The notes below the pieces were generated by a model, which searched no databases, was not told the DNA's origin, and worked only from the letters and a program-made list of their open reading frames with translations. Source: Rhodoblastus sp. 17X3 (lineage in GTDB: Bacteria; Pseudomonadota; Alphaproteobacteria; Rhizobiales; Beijerinckiaceae). Taken from it: a stretch of 64,000 bases of DNA. The stretch covers positions 124,001 through 188,000 of the forward strand of contig NZ_JASHHX010000002.1 of NCBI RefSeq assembly GCF_030056575.1, read 5' to 3'. The position numbers and the translations under genes were made by a program. Positions 18,445-27,953 of the stretch are shown here, piece by piece; position 1 is the first letter of the stretch, and every line of letters starts with the position of its first letter.

Positions 18445-19623
18445 CTATTCGGCGCTGGTCAGTTTGGGCGCGACCGTCAGGCCCGGCGACGCGCGCCAGA
18501 GTTCACCGATGACGATACGGTCGTTGCGGTCGATGCCGCTCGTGATTTCCTGCAGAGATCCCACGGCCTGGCCCAGCTGGACATAGCGCTTCTCGATGAC
18601 ATTGGCGGCGTTGACGATGAGCAGGTAGCGGCCGCCCTGGTCTTCCTGCAGCGCGCGCTGGGGCGCGAGCAGAGCGTTCTGGACGACCTTGCCCATTGGC
18701 AGGCGCAGTTTGGCGAAGACGCCCGGCAGCATTGCGCGGTTCGCATTGGGAAAGATGCCGCGCAGATAGAGCGTGCCAGTGGCGGCGTCGATGGCGGGCG
18801 CCACATATTCCAGCGTCCCCTTGTGCGGGAAGCCGGTTTCGTCGGTGAGCGCCGCCTCGACCGGAATTTTGTGCAGCTCCTCCAGAGTCAGCCGGCGCTG
18901 GTCGAGATTGGCGCGGATCTGCAAGGCCTGCTGCGAGCTGATATTGGCGACGACATAGATCGGATCAAGCTGGGTGATCTGGGCGAGCACCGCGGTCTGG
19001 GCGCTGGCGCCGACCATGTTTCCGACGTCGATGAGGTGCTTGCCCATCTGGCCGTCAAAGGGCGCGCGCACTTCGGTATAGCCGAGATTGAGCTGGGCGA
19101 GCGCCACCTGCGCCTCCGCCGCCAGAATATTCGCTTCGGCGGTCTTCTGCTCATAGACCCAATGATCGACCTCAACCTGGGAGGTGGCCCGCTGTTTCAG
19201 CAGCGCCGTATAGCGGCCGACCTCGAGTTTGGCGTGGTCTCGCGCGACCGTGGCGGCCTGCAGCTGGGCCTGGGCCTGTTGCAATTGCGCCTTGTATTGA
19301 TCCTGCTGGATGATGAACAGGAGGTCGCCCTTTTTGACGATCGCGCCGTCTTCGAAAAGGATCTGCTCCAGATAGCCCGGCACGCGCGCGACCAGCTTGA
19401 CCTGATTGACCGCCTCGGCGTTGCCGATGATTTCGAGCGTGTCGCTCACGGTCTGCGTCTTGGGCAGCATGACAGGGATGGACGGCGCCGCCGAAGGCGC
19501 GCCGGTCTGGGCATGTACTGTAGCCGGCAGGGGATTCGCCAGCATGGCGAGGAGTGCGAGGGCGGTAGCGCGCGCCGCGCGTAGCGGCGAAGAACGGAAA
19601 ATATTTTTCATGGCGATCACCAT
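18445..19623 (-). CDS. RND periplasmic adaptor (membrane fusion protein)
   Basis: 392 residues. A signal peptide ends near ATVHAQ (about residue 39). Then come the first lipoyl half (VKLVARVPGYLEQILFEDGA), an alpha-hairpin of about 70 residues rich in glutamine and alanine, the second lipoyl half (LGYTEVRAPFDGQMGKHLID) and the barrel and membrane-proximal domains. The ATG at 19623 overlaps the preceding outer-membrane gene by seven bases (ATGGTGA); an ATG at 19611 is the alternative. It bridges the pump and the outer-membrane channel. Confidence 0.9.
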   Translation of the reverse strand: MVIAMKNIFRSSPLRAARATALALLAMLANPLPATVHAQTGAPSAAPSIPVMLPKTQTVSDTLEIIGNAEAVNQVKLVARVPGYLEQILFEDGAIVKKGDLLFIIQQDQYKAQLQQAQAQLQAATVARDHAKLEVGRYTALLKQRATSQVEVDHWVYEQKTAEANILAAEAQVALAQLNLGYTEVRAPFDGQMGKHLIDVGNMVGASAQTAVLAQITQLDPIYVVANISSQQALQIRANLDQRRLTLEELHKIPVEAALTDETGFPHKGTLEYVAPAIDAATGTLYLRGIFPNANRAMLPGVFAKLRLPMGKVVQNALLAPQRALQEDQGGRYLLIVNAANVIEKRYVQLGQAVGSLQEITSGIDRNDRIVIGELWRASPGLTVAPKLTSAE

Positions 19624-21263
19624 TGCGGCGGCCTCACAGTCGGTCCGAGGTCAGACGGGCCTGGCAGCCCGGGCGTCGCTGCCCGCTTCTGGCCGGCGGG
19701 CGGGAGCAATTCGCCCCAATTTGTGCGCGCGCGCATCTCGTCGCGGATGGAATCGCTGACGAAATCCTTGCCCCAGCGGATCTGCCAGCCACCGCCCATC
19801 GCGCGATAGGCGGTGGTGAGGCTGATGGAGACATTGCCCTCTGCCGCCGCAAGATTATTTTGCGCCTGGTAGAGGTTCTGCTCGGCTGTCAGCACTGTGG
19901 TGAAATCACGCGTGCCGAGCTGGTACTGGGCGAGAGCGATGGTCAGGGCGTTGCTGGCCGCCGAGACGCTCTTCCGAAGGAAAGCGACCTGCTGGCGGCC
20001 CTGGATGAGGCCGCTGAGTCCGTCCTCGACCTCGCGCTGCGCCTTGAGCACGCTGTTCTTGTAATTGGTGAGCAGCGCCTGCAATTCGGCGTCCTGCGCG
20101 CGGACGTTATTGGTGATCTGTCCGTAATTCAGAATCGGCCAGCTGAACGAGGGGCCGAAGGCGAAGGTCACGCTCGGCGAGGTGAAGAGCTGGCTGATCT
20201 TGTTGCCATTGGTGGTGCTGACCAAGGTGCCGAGCGCGCCGCCGAGCGAAAAGGCGGGATAGAGATCGGCCTGGGCCATGCCGACCTGCGCGCCTTGGGC
20301 GATGGCCTTCAATTCCGCCGCGCGGATGTCGGGGCGGCGGCGCAGCAGATCGGCTGGAATGCCGACCGCGACGCTGGCAGGCGGCGCGGGAATGCCGCGC
20401 GACCCTTTGAGCAGACCGTCGACCGTCTCGGGCGGCTCGCCGAGCAGCACGCGCAGGGCGTTTTCCTGCTTTTGCAGCTGGGCGGCGTATTGCGGAACCG
20501 CCGCTTGCGTCTGGGCCAGCACGTTCTGGGCCTGATAGACGTCGAGTTCGGAGGTCGCGCCCCCTTTGAAGCGGGCGCGGGCGATATCCAGCGCCTCCCT
20601 CTGCTTGACGACATTCGCCTGAGCGATTGCGATCTGCGCCTGCAGCGTGCGGATGGCGATGTAATCGCTGGCGACGTCGCCGATCAGGGTCACCAGCACG
20701 TCGTCATAGCTGGCGATGGAGGCGAGATAGGCGGCGTCGGCGGATTCGACGCCGTGGCGGAACTTGCCCCAAAGGTCCAGCTCCCAGGCGACCTGACCGC
20801 CGAGATTGACCCGCCAGAATTGCGTGGACAGGGTGTTGCTGGGGTTGGAGGTCGCGTCGGTGCGGCTCGGCTGGAGATAATCCGCTGTGCCATTGAGCTG
20901 CTGCGTTTGCGGATAGACCTCGCCGACGGCCTGTCCCAGCACCGCCCGCGCCTTGAGGACGCGCGCTCCGGCCTCCATGAGGGTCAGGTTCTGGTCATAG
21001 GCGATCTCGACGAGGCGATTGAGCGTCGGGTCGCGGAAGGTCGCCCACCAATTGCGGTAATCCTGACGGCTCGTCTTGACCGAGGGATTGCCCGCTTCCC
21101 GCCATTTGACGCCAATCGGAGCATCCGGGATCACGACATTCGGGCCGACCGAACAGGCGGAGAGGGACGTCGCCAGGGCGAGGGCCGACAGCCCCGCCAT
21201 GCGGCCGCGCGGCGCGCCGACGGATCGGCGCCAGCGCCGGGACATGCCGCGATTTTGCTTCAT
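19617..21263 (-). CDS. NodT-family outer-membrane efflux lipoprotein
   Basis: 548 residues. The signal peptide ends in a lipobox (LATSLSAC), so the mature protein is probably lipid-anchored. Two repeated coiled-coil halves of TolC type follow, with NWWATFRDPTLNRLVEIAYD, IPADLLRRRPDIRAAE and QYQLGTRDFTTVLTAEQNLY as family marks. It is the first gene of the operon; most RND operons place the channel last. It forms the exit duct of the pump encoded downstream. The ATG follows a GGAG motif. The C-terminal 40 residues are proline-rich and less conserved. Confidence 0.9.
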   Translation of the reverse strand: MKQNRGMSRRWRRSVGAPRGRMAGLSALALATSLSACSVGPNVVIPDAPIGVKWREAGNPSVKTSRQDYRNWWATFRDPTLNRLVEIAYDQNLTLMEAGARVLKARAVLGQAVGEVYPQTQQLNGTADYLQPSRTDATSNPSNTLSTQFWRVNLGGQVAWELDLWGKFRHGVESADAAYLASIASYDDVLVTLIGDVASDYIAIRTLQAQIAIAQANVVKQREALDIARARFKGGATSELDVYQAQNVLAQTQAAVPQYAAQLQKQENALRVLLGEPPETVDGLLKGSRGIPAPPASVAVGIPADLLRRRPDIRAAELKAIAQGAQVGMAQADLYPAFSLGGALGTLVSTTNGNKISQLFTSPSVTFAFGPSFSWPILNYGQITNNVRAQDAELQALLTNYKNSVLKAQREVEDGLSGLIQGRQQVAFLRKSVSAASNALTIALAQYQLGTRDFTTVLTAEQNLYQAQNNLAAAEGNVSISLTTAYRAMGGGWQIRWGKDFVSDSIRDEMRARTNWGELLPPAGQKRAATPGLPGPSDLGPTVRPPQW

Positions 21264-21505
21264 AAAACTCCGTCCCCGGCGGCTCTTAACCGAGCGTCAA
21301 CTAGTTAGCGTTTTAATGAAAAACGAATCTCGTGAAATGCTAGGCGCCACTGATCGGACGATCAAGCGGACCTGAGGCGTTGCGCGCAATTCCTGTCGCA
21401 CGTGTCATTAGCGCAACAGGCATTTTTCTCAGTCCGCCATGGGTTTAGCGTCACGCGGCCCGAAAGCCGCGTGAAAGCGCGTTGCGCTGCAATCCGTATC
21501 GCAGG

Positions 21506-22243
21506 TCAGGCGAGATAGTCGTGAACGACCTTGCCCAGATCGAGCGTCAGGTCGGCCAGGATGTGGGTGGCGGAAACCACTTCCAGAACCGGCAATTCGG
21601 CGACCGGGGCCAGCGCATGCGCGAACAGGTTGAGCGAGGCGGGGCCGGTCCAGGCGCCCTTGAGGTCAATGTCGCTCAGCCTGTATTCCACGATCTCGCA
21701 GATGCGCGGCGTCCCGTCGACATGCGGGATGATCTTGAGCAGGAAATTGGGCGCCTCCAGCGAGGCCTTCACCGCGGCGAGATCGGCCTGCCTGTGCTTG
21801 TAGCCCATAGTGCCGACGGCGACCCGCACGGGGCCGTAATGCAATTCTCCCACCAGCGTGTCGATCTCGACCTTGAGGGTCGGTCTCGCCAGCTTTTTCG
21901 GAAAGCCCCATAGTTCGCGCCCGCCCGCGATTGGCGGATGATCATTGAGGAACATGCAATGGGTGTAGCCGCCCTTGCGGCCCTCAAAGGTCACGGGAAT
22001 GACCTGTCCGGTCTCGGTATAATCGCCGAAGCCGGTCGAATCCGGCATGCGGATGAACTCATATTTGACCAGCGGCTCGTCGATCTGAAGCGGCTCGGGC
22101 ACGATTTCGCGCAGCTTCGCCGGATCGGTCCGATAGGTGATGATGAGATATTCGCGATTGAAGAAGCGATAAGGCCCGATGGGGTAGGCGGGGCTGGTCA
22201 GGGGCATGGCGAATGCCCGGCTGAGAACGTCCTTTTCCTTCAT
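21506..22243 (-). CDS. adc: Acetoacetate decarboxylase
   Basis: 245 residues, the usual length. The Schiff-base lysine pair is in [11 protein letters not shown] (residues 116-117), and [20 protein letters not shown] and [13 protein letters not shown] are family blocks. It converts acetoacetate to acetone and CO2 in the cytoplasm. The ATG at 22243 is preceded by GGAG. It lies 35 bases downstream of a patatin-like gene, and the two are probably co-transcribed. The CoA-transferase and hydroxybutyryl-CoA dehydrogenase genes further right suggest a shared role in acetoacetate and polyhydroxybutyrate turnover. Confidence 0.9.
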   Translation of the reverse strand: MKEKDVLSRAFAMPLTSPAYPIGPYRFFNREYLIITYRTDPAKLREIVPEPLQIDEPLVKYEFIRMPDSTGFGDYTETGQVIPVTFEGRKGGYTHCMFLNDHPPIAGGRELWGFPKKLARPTLKVEIDTLVGELHYGPVRVAVGTMGYKHRQADLAAVKASLEAPNFLLKIIPHVDGTPRICEIVEYRLSDIDLKGAWTGPASLNLFAHALAPVAELPVLEVVSATHILADLTLDLGKVVHDYLA

Positions 22244-22278
22244 GTCGTGCTCCGGGGTGTGACGGCGTGGGGCGGGCG

Positions 22279-23448
22279 TCAGACTTCGCGGGAAAAATCG
22301 AATACGCGGAAGCCTTCGCGATTGTGCGGGCGTTGCAGAACCTCGGGATGGGAGAGCGCCTTGCGGCCGGCGGCATAGCCGGCGCTCCAATGCTCCTCCA
22401 TCGTGCGGCGGGAAAATTCATAATCCTTCGCCGCGCCTTCGTAGTTCTTCGCGTGATAGATCAGATGGACGATATTATAGACCGACTCGTCGGCTTCCCT
22501 GGCGAGGTACGCAACCTCTGGCAGCGCGCGAACTTCTTCCGGCAAGTGCTCGTAAGCCTGACGGAAAATCCGCCTGAGCCTCTGGGCGCTGAGGACCTGG
22601 TGGGTCGCCTCGCGGGTCCGGCTGGAAAACATGATGTCCTTCTGCCGCACCTCGGCCTCCGAGAGATCGCGCGGCAGATCGCCGGTGGCGCTCCATAGAT
22701 CGACCTGGAAGGTAAGCGTGTCCTTGCGCGGGCGGGAATCGAGCACCCATTGCAGCGGCGTGTTGGAGACGATGCCGCCGTCCCAGTAGAACTCGCCGTC
22801 GATTTCGGTGGCCGGAAAGCCCGGCGGCAGCGAGCCGCTCGCCATGATGTGGCGGAAGTCGATGCGATGGGTCGTGGTGTCGAAATAGGTGAAATTGCCG
22901 TTGCGGACATTGACCGCGCCGACGCTGAGCCGCGACTCGCCGGAATTGAGCCGGTCGAAATCGACCAGCCGCTCCAGCGTCGCTTTCAGCGGAGCCACGT
23001 CGTAATGACTGAGTTCAGCCGGACTCGGCGCCGGCCAGACGAAGGGGGAGGGAACGCGTGGACGGAAAAAGCCGGGCGCGCCCAAAGCCGCCACGCCCAT
23101 GGCGCGGAACTGGTTGAGCGCGCGGTGAATGGTCTCGTTCAGATGTTTGACGCTTGGATTATAAGGCGCGCCGAGCGGGCCAAGCGGCGGCTTGCTCACC
23201 GTCTCCCAAAATTCGCGCAGCTTCTCGACCCTTTTTTCGGGCGCATTGCCTGCGATCAGCGCCGAATTGACGGCGCCGATGGAAATGCCGGACACCCAGT
23301 CGGGATGAATATCGGCCTCCGCCAGGGCCTGGTACACGCCGGCTTGATAGGAGCCGAGCGCGCCGCCGCCCTGAAGGACCAGCGCGACAGATTCGAACTG
23401 CTTTCCTGTGGCGTCACTCCGGGAGAGGCGGGTTGAATCCTCGGTCAT
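22279..23448 (-). CDS. Patatin-like phospholipase with C-terminal DUF3734-type region
   Basis: 389 residues. The patatin oxyanion loop ([15 protein letters not shown]), nucleophile elbow GISIG and catalytic DGG ([14 protein letters not shown]) are all present, so the serine-aspartate dyad looks intact. After about residue 210 comes a region typical of bacterial patatins near acetoacetate genes ([31 protein letters not shown]). It should hydrolyse acyl esters of phospholipids or other lipids. The ATG at 23448 has AGGAG five bases upstream. It heads a unit with acetoacetate decarboxylase. Confidence 0.88.
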   Translation of the reverse strand: MTEDSTRLSRSDATGKQFESVALVLQGGGALGSYQAGVYQALAEADIHPDWVSGISIGAVNSALIAGNAPEKRVEKLREFWETVSKPPLGPLGAPYNPSVKHLNETIHRALNQFRAMGVAALGAPGFFRPRVPSPFVWPAPSPAELSHYDVAPLKATLERLVDFDRLNSGESRLSVGAVNVRNGNFTYFDTTTHRIDFRHIMASGSLPPGFPATEIDGEFYWDGGIVSNTPLQWVLDSRPRKDTLTFQVDLWSATGDLPRDLSEAEVRQKDIMFSSRTREATHQVLSAQRLRRIFRQAYEHLPEEVRALPEVAYLAREADESVYNIVHLIYHAKNYEGAAKDYEFSRRTMEEHWSAGYAAGRKALSHPEVLQRPHNREGFRVFDFSREV

Positions 23449-23861
23449 GAACACTCCTGCGCGTGCTTGAGTCGCCGCCGAGCCTCACCCGGATGGGATT
23501 TGGAAACAAGGCGAAATTTTTTTTCGCCGCCGGTTCTTTTGGCATGACGCGCGGCAGGTCCTGGGCGCGTTTCGGGCTCTTTGCCGCCGATGTCGATCCC
23601 CGGCGGCGCGCGGCGCCAGCCATAACCTTGCGCGGTCTGTTCATAGCCGTAGTCGCCGACGCTGTTGCAATTGATCAGCGTGCTCAGGGGCGCGATATCG
23701 GTGCGCTCGCCCGGCGCAATGCCCGACAAGGCGAGACCGGCGATCAACGCGAGGGCGGAGGCGGCGACCCGGTTCAGAGCTGACGAAGCGGCGACTTTGC
23801 TTGAGCGGGCCAGGTTTGACGCGCCGAGATCCATTGCAAAATCCAGCCGATCGATAAACAT
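23445..23861 (-). CDS. Possible small exported protein
   Basis: A frame of about 138 codons ends overlapping the patatin start. It contains one hydrophobic segment (AASALALIAGLALSGIA) that could be a signal anchor, then NCNSVGDYGYEQTAQGYGWR and a basic tail. No ribosome binding site stands out at the ATG at 23861 or 23834. A symmetric A/T-rich hairpin lies inside it (23510-23528), which also fits a non-coding spacer. I keep it as a weak candidate because the 480-base gap otherwise has no content. Confidence 0.3.
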   Translation of the reverse strand: MFIDRLDFAMDLGASNLARSSKVAASSALNRVAASALALIAGLALSGIAPGERTDIAPLSTLINCNSVGDYGYEQTAQGYGWRRAPPGIDIGGKEPETRPGPAARHAKRTGGEKKFRLVSKSHPGEARRRLKHAQECS

Positions 23862-23936
23862 GGGCCAGGCCGGGGACAAGTCGTTTCCATCTGGCGGGAT
23901 CAGGGCGTTCGGCTGGCGGGGAGCGAATCGCGGAAC

Positions 23937-25619
23937 ATGGGCATCAGGATTTTGCAGGGACTTTTGCCGCTGAAGCCGCGCGAGGCTTTGAAAGACGCGC
24001 TCGCCGGTCTCACCTTGGCCTCGATGAACGTGCCGCAGGTGCTCGGCTATACGCGAATTGCAGGGACGCCGGTCGTCACCGGCCTTTACACCGTTCTGCT
24101 GCCGCTGGTCGGCTTCGCCTTGTTCGGCTCGTCGCGGCATCTGGTGGTGGCTGCGGATTCCGCGACCGCCGCGATTTTTTCCAGCGCGCTCTCGCGCATG
24201 GCGCCCGTCGCCAGCGGAAAATACATGGCGCTGGTCGGCATGCTGACCCTGCTGACCGCCGCGCTGCTGCTGCTGGCGCGCATCTTCAAACTGGGCTTTC
24301 TGGCGGATTTTCTCTCGCGCACGGCGCTGGTCGGGTTTCTAACCGGGGTCGGCGTGCAGGTCGGCGTCGCCATGCTGCCCGACATGTTGGGCGTCGGGGT
24401 CGATTCGCACCGCACGCTCGGCCAGCTCTGGGATGTCCTGCGCGGTCTGCCCAATCTTCATCCGTTCGATTTCGCGCTCTCGGCCTTCGTCGTCGCCGCC
24501 ATTCTGTTCGGGCGGCGGTTCGCGCCGCATTTCCCGATTTCGATGGTCCTCGTGGTCGGGATGATCGCGGCGAGCGCCTTCTTCGATTTCGCCGGGCGCG
24601 GGGTCGCCGTCATCGGCCCCGTTCCGGGCGGACTGCCGTCGCTGCGCTGGCCGGACGTCAGCTGGTCGGAGACTCTGGCGCTGCTGCCGGTCGCGGCCTC
24701 CTGCTTTGTGATGATCATCGCCCAAAGCGCCGCGACGTCGCGCGTCTACGCCTTGCGCCATGGGGAGCGCGTCGATGAGAACGCCGATATTCTGGGCCTC
24801 GCGGCGGCCAATGCCGGGGCGGCGCTGACCGGCGCCTTCGTCGTCAACGGCAGCCCGACCCAGACCGCCATGGCGGACAACGCCGGCGCCCGCAGCCAGT
24901 TCGCGCAGCTCGTTTTCGCGGCGCTGGTGGTGGTCGTTCTGCTCGCCTTGACAGGGCCGCTGCAATATCTGCCGCATTGCGTGCTCGCGGGCGTGGTCTT
25001 CACCATCGCTGTCGGGATGGTGGACGTCAAAGGGCTGATGGCGATCCAGCGCGAAAGCGCGAGCGAATTTCATCTCGCCCTGTTCACCGCCGCAGCGGTT
25101 CCGTGCATCGGCGTCGAGCCGGGCATCCTGCTCGCCATCGCGCTGTCGCTGGTCGGCCATGTCCGTCACTCCTACCGGCCGCATATCGCCATGCTGGCGC
25201 CGAACGCCGAGGGCCGTTGGGAGCCGAGGGACGCGCAGCCGGGCGTCCAGACCGCGCCGGGCCTGATCGTTTATCGATTTGGCGCGGATCTGTTTTACGC
25301 CAACGCGGACCGTTTCGCCGACGAGGCGCGCGAGCTGATCGCCAAGGCGCCGTCGCCGGTGCGCCATTTCGTGATCGACGCGGCCGCCCTGACCGACATC
25401 GACTTTTCCGCCGCGCGGACCTTTCGCGATCTGCTCGGCGAACTCAGGGAAAAGCAGATCGAGGTCGTGCTTGGCCGGGTCAGCGCCAATCTGCGCGCCG
25501 ATCTGGAGCAGCACGCCCTTGTCGAGGCGCTCGGCGCGGAGAAAATTTTCTCGACGCTGCATCAGGCGTTGGCGGCGGTCGGCGTCGATGGCGAGTCCAG
25601 CGTCGGTCCGATGGCCTGA
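23937..25619 (+). CDS. SulP-family anion transporter with STAS domain
   Basis: 560 residues. About eleven membrane segments begin after PREALKDALAGLTLASMNVP; the family segment GLYTVLLPLVGFALFGSSRH follows. The C-terminal 120 residues form a STAS domain (GLIVYRFGADLFYANADRFA, then FVIDAAALTDIDFSAARTFR). These proteins carry sulfate, bicarbonate or other anions; the specificity is not visible. The gene stands alone and converges on the nucleoside transporter gene with no spacer. Confidence 0.88.
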   Translation: MGIRILQGLLPLKPREALKDALAGLTLASMNVPQVLGYTRIAGTPVVTGLYTVLLPLVGFALFGSSRHLVVAADSATAAIFSSALSRMAPVASGKYMALVGMLTLLTAALLLLARIFKLGFLADFLSRTALVGFLTGVGVQVGVAMLPDMLGVGVDSHRTLGQLWDVLRGLPNLHPFDFALSAFVVAAILFGRRFAPHFPISMVLVVGMIAASAFFDFAGRGVAVIGPVPGGLPSLRWPDVSWSETLALLPVAASCFVMIIAQSAATSRVYALRHGERVDENADILGLAAANAGAALTGAFVVNGSPTQTAMADNAGARSQFAQLVFAALVVVVLLALTGPLQYLPHCVLAGVVFTIAVGMVDVKGLMAIQRESASEFHLALFTAAAVPCIGVEPGILLAIALSLVGHVRHSYRPHIAMLAPNAEGRWEPRDAQPGVQTAPGLIVYRFGADLFYANADRFADEARELIAKAPSPVRHFVIDAAALTDIDFSAARTFRDLLGELREKQIEVVLGRVSANLRADLEQHALVEALGAEKIFSTLHQALAAVGVDGESSVGPMA

Positions 25620-26867
25620 TCAGGTCAGCGCTCCGATGACGGCGCCGCCCATCAGCGACGCCAGTGCGCCGGCGACGAGCGCGCGAAAGCCCAGCGCGAC
25701 GATGTCGTGCTTCCTCTCCGGCGCCATGGCGCACAGGCCGCCGACCAGAATGCCCACAGAGCCGAAATTGGCGAAGCCGCAAAGGGCGTAAAGCAGGATC
25801 AGCCGAGAGCGCGGGCTCAGGGCGCTTTCCGGCAGCGCGGCGAGGTCGACATAGGCGATGAATTCGTTGAGCGCGATCTTCGTGCCGAGCAGCTGCGCGG
25901 CGGTATCGACATCGGACGCATCGACGCCGATGGCGAAGGCCAGCGGCCGGAATAGCCAGGAAAAAATTCGTTGCAGGCTGATCGGCGCGCCCCAGAGATC
26001 GGGCAGGGCGCCGAGCATGGCGTTGAGAAGCGCGACCAGAGCAAGCAGCACGATCAGATGGGCCAGAACATGGGCGAGGATGCCCACGCCGTCGCTCGTG
26101 CCGCGCGCAAGGGCCTCAAGCGCGTTGCGGGGCGGGTCGGCAATGACGATGGTCGCGTCGCCCTCGTTGCTCGGTTCAAAGGGGATGAGAATGGCGGCCA
26201 CAGCAATGGCCGCGGGCGCCGAGATCAGCGCGGCGGTCAGCACATGGCCAAAGGCCTCGGGAATGGCCGCGCCGAGAATATGGCCGTAGATCACCATGAC
26301 AGACCCCGCGATTCCGGCCATGCCGGCGGACATCAGGGCGAAAATCTCGCCGCGCTGCATCCGCGCGAGATAGGGGCGGATCAGGATTGGCGATTCCACC
26401 ATGCCGACGAAGAAATTCACCGCCGCGCCCGTGCCCAGCGCGCCGCCGACGCCGATCGTACGGCGCAGCGCGAAGGCCATGCCGCTGACAACCTTCTGCA
26501 TGATCCCCCAATGGAACAGCAGGGCGGAAAGCGCGCAGATCACCAGGATCAGCGGAAAGACATGGAAAGCGAAAACCATCGGGGAGCCTTTGCCATTGGG
26601 TTCGAAGGGCAAAGGCGCGCCGCCGAGATAGCCGAAGACGAAGCTCGTCCCCGCTTCGGTCGCCTTGTCGAGCGCGCCGACCGCGCTGGCGAGCGTCGCC
26701 ATGAAGGCGCTGGCGGGCGGGAATTTCAGCAGCAGCAGGGCCAGCGCCGCCTGCAGGGCGACGCCCGCGACCACGACGCGCCACGGAATGGCGCGTCGGT
26801 TCTCGCTGAGCATGAAAGCGAGGCCGAGCAGGCAGGCGAGGCCGAAAATTCCGTGGAGGACATTCAT
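25620..26867 (-). CDS. Concentrative nucleoside transporter (NupC/CNT family)
   Basis: 415 residues from the ATG at 26867. Family blocks include NGKGSPMVFAFHVFPLILVI, GMVESPILIRPYLARMQRGE, SAGMAGIAGSVMVIYGHILG and FANFGSVGILVGGLCAM. It should take up nucleosides with sodium or protons across the inner membrane. The gene is monocistronic and convergent with the SulP gene. No strong ribosome binding site precedes the ATG, but a longer upstream start would add 27 residues that do not resemble the family. Confidence 0.9.
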   Translation of the reverse strand: MNVLHGIFGLACLLGLAFMLSENRRAIPWRVVVAGVALQAALALLLLKFPPASAFMATLASAVGALDKATEAGTSFVFGYLGGAPLPFEPNGKGSPMVFAFHVFPLILVICALSALLFHWGIMQKVVSGMAFALRRTIGVGGALGTGAAVNFFVGMVESPILIRPYLARMQRGEIFALMSAGMAGIAGSVMVIYGHILGAAIPEAFGHVLTAALISAPAAIAVAAILIPFEPSNEGDATIVIADPPRNALEALARGTSDGVGILAHVLAHLIVLLALVALLNAMLGALPDLWGAPISLQRIFSWLFRPLAFAIGVDASDVDTAAQLLGTKIALNEFIAYVDLAALPESALSPRSRLILLYALCGFANFGSVGILVGGLCAMAPERKHDIVALGFRALVAGALASLMGGAVIGALT

Positions 26868-27035
26868 CGCGGATAAATCACGTTTGGGCTCGGGGAGGAA
26901 ACAGGGGCGGGGCCTCCAGACCATAAGCAATCGAAAGGCCAGAAACACGGATCGCCACGCGGCGAACGCAAAAATTGCGCGCGCGAATTGCTTTGGCGCA
27001 TTGCGAAGCCGACGACCCGTGGCAGGATGAAGGCC

Positions 27036-27566
27036 ATGCGCAAACTCGATCTCGGCAAGGTCTATCAGAAACTCGAACCCGGACCTGTCGTTCTGCTGAC
27101 GACGGCAGAGGGCGGTCGCGCCAATGTCATGACTATGTCATGGCACATGATGGTCGAGTTCAATCCGCCGCTGATCGCCTGCGTCGTGAGCGAGGGCGAT
27201 TACTCGCATCGGGCGTTGAAGCAGACCGGCGAATGCGTGCTCGCCATTCCGCCGGCGGAAATGGCCGAGACGGTGGTCGCGATCGGCAATTGCTCGGGGC
27301 TCGACGTCGACAAATTCGCGCGCTTTGGCCTCAGGGCCAGGCCGGCAAAAGAAGTTGGCGCGCCGCTGCTCGACCAGTGCATCGTCAATATCGAATGCAA
27401 GGTCGTGGATCGCGCGCTCGTGGCGGCTTACAATCTGTTCGTTCTGGAGGCGGTGCGCGCCTGGATCGACCCGAAGCAGGCCAAGGCCAGGACCCTGCAT
27501 CATTGCGGTTACGGCCGTTTTCTGCTGGACGGCGAGGAATTACGGCTGCGTTCCGCCAAGCCGTGA
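27036..27566 (+). CDS. Flavin reductase-like FMN-binding protein
   Basis: 176 residues of the flavin reductase/NtaB-type fold: LEPGPVVLLTTAEGGRANVM, then MSWHMMVEFNPPLIACVV and NCSGLDVDKFARFGLR. It probably binds FMN and either reduces free flavin for a partner oxygenase or acts as an oxidoreductase alone. The ATG at 27036 has AGGA eight bases upstream; the ATG at 27027 has no room for a binding site. No oxygenase gene is adjacent. A short conserved gene follows 58 bases later on the same strand. Confidence 0.82.
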   Translation: MRKLDLGKVYQKLEPGPVVLLTTAEGGRANVMTMSWHMMVEFNPPLIACVVSEGDYSHRALKQTGECVLAIPPAEMAETVVAIGNCSGLDVDKFARFGLRARPAKEVGAPLLDQCIVNIECKVVDRALVAAYNLFVLEAVRAWIDPKQAKARTLHHCGYGRFLLDGEELRLRSAKP

Positions 27567-27624
27567 CGAATTAAAGCCGTGATGTTTCAAGGATTTGAAA
27601 ACCACAATTGCCAGGAGAAATGAA

Positions 27625-27894
27625 ATGACAGTCTATCGCCTCTCGCCCATCGCCCCGGACGATCCGTCCTGGAAATATTCAGTGGAGAAGGCCCATGTCT
27701 GGGCGGGCGCAGCGACGGCCGAGGACGCCCGCGAACTCGTCGCAGTCAAAACCGGATTTTTGAAACTGGCCGTGCAAGGCGCCATCTCGCCCTGGAAGGA
27801 CGAGGGCGTCACGTCCTGCAATGAAGAGCCGACGATGAACTATCCAGACCCCGGCGAGGTCATCCGCGAGGACGGCAGCCGGGTCGATCACTGA
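27625..27894 (+). CDS. Conserved small protein, unknown function
   Basis: 89 residues, soluble, starting MTVYRLSPIAPDDPSWKYSV. The ATG at 27625 has a strong AGGAG seven bases upstream. Similar short proteins occur in Rhizobiales; no function is known to me. It may be co-transcribed with the flavin reductase-like gene 58 bases upstream. Its stop lies just before the fabI terminator hairpin. Confidence 0.7.
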   Translation: MTVYRLSPIAPDDPSWKYSVEKAHVWAGAATAEDARELVAVKTGFLKLAVQGAISPWKDEGVTSCNEEPTMNYPDPGEVIREDGSRVDH

Positions 27895-27903
27895 CAAAAA
27901 ACA

Positions 27904-27932
27904 GCCGCCGCCGGTTGGGAACCGGCGGCGGC
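27904..27932 (-). terminator. Rho-independent terminator of fabI
   Basis: A perfect 13-bp stem (GCCGCCGCCGGTT/AACCGGCGGCGGC) with a 3-base loop. On the minus strand it is followed by TGTTTTTT, a proper U-tract. It sits 21 bases after the fabI stop. The stem may also slow plus-strand transcripts from the small gene ending at 27894. Confidence 0.85.
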
Positions 27933-27953
27933 GAAATCAGGCGTGATGGACGT

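Noticed and set aside
17533-19584. A plus-strand open frame of over 680 codons
   Set aside because: Antisense to the RND pump and adaptor genes, whose protein families are unambiguous.
23510-23528. A/T-centred hairpin as a terminator
   Set aside because: It could end transcripts in either direction, but it lies inside a possible reading frame and no certain gene ends beside it.
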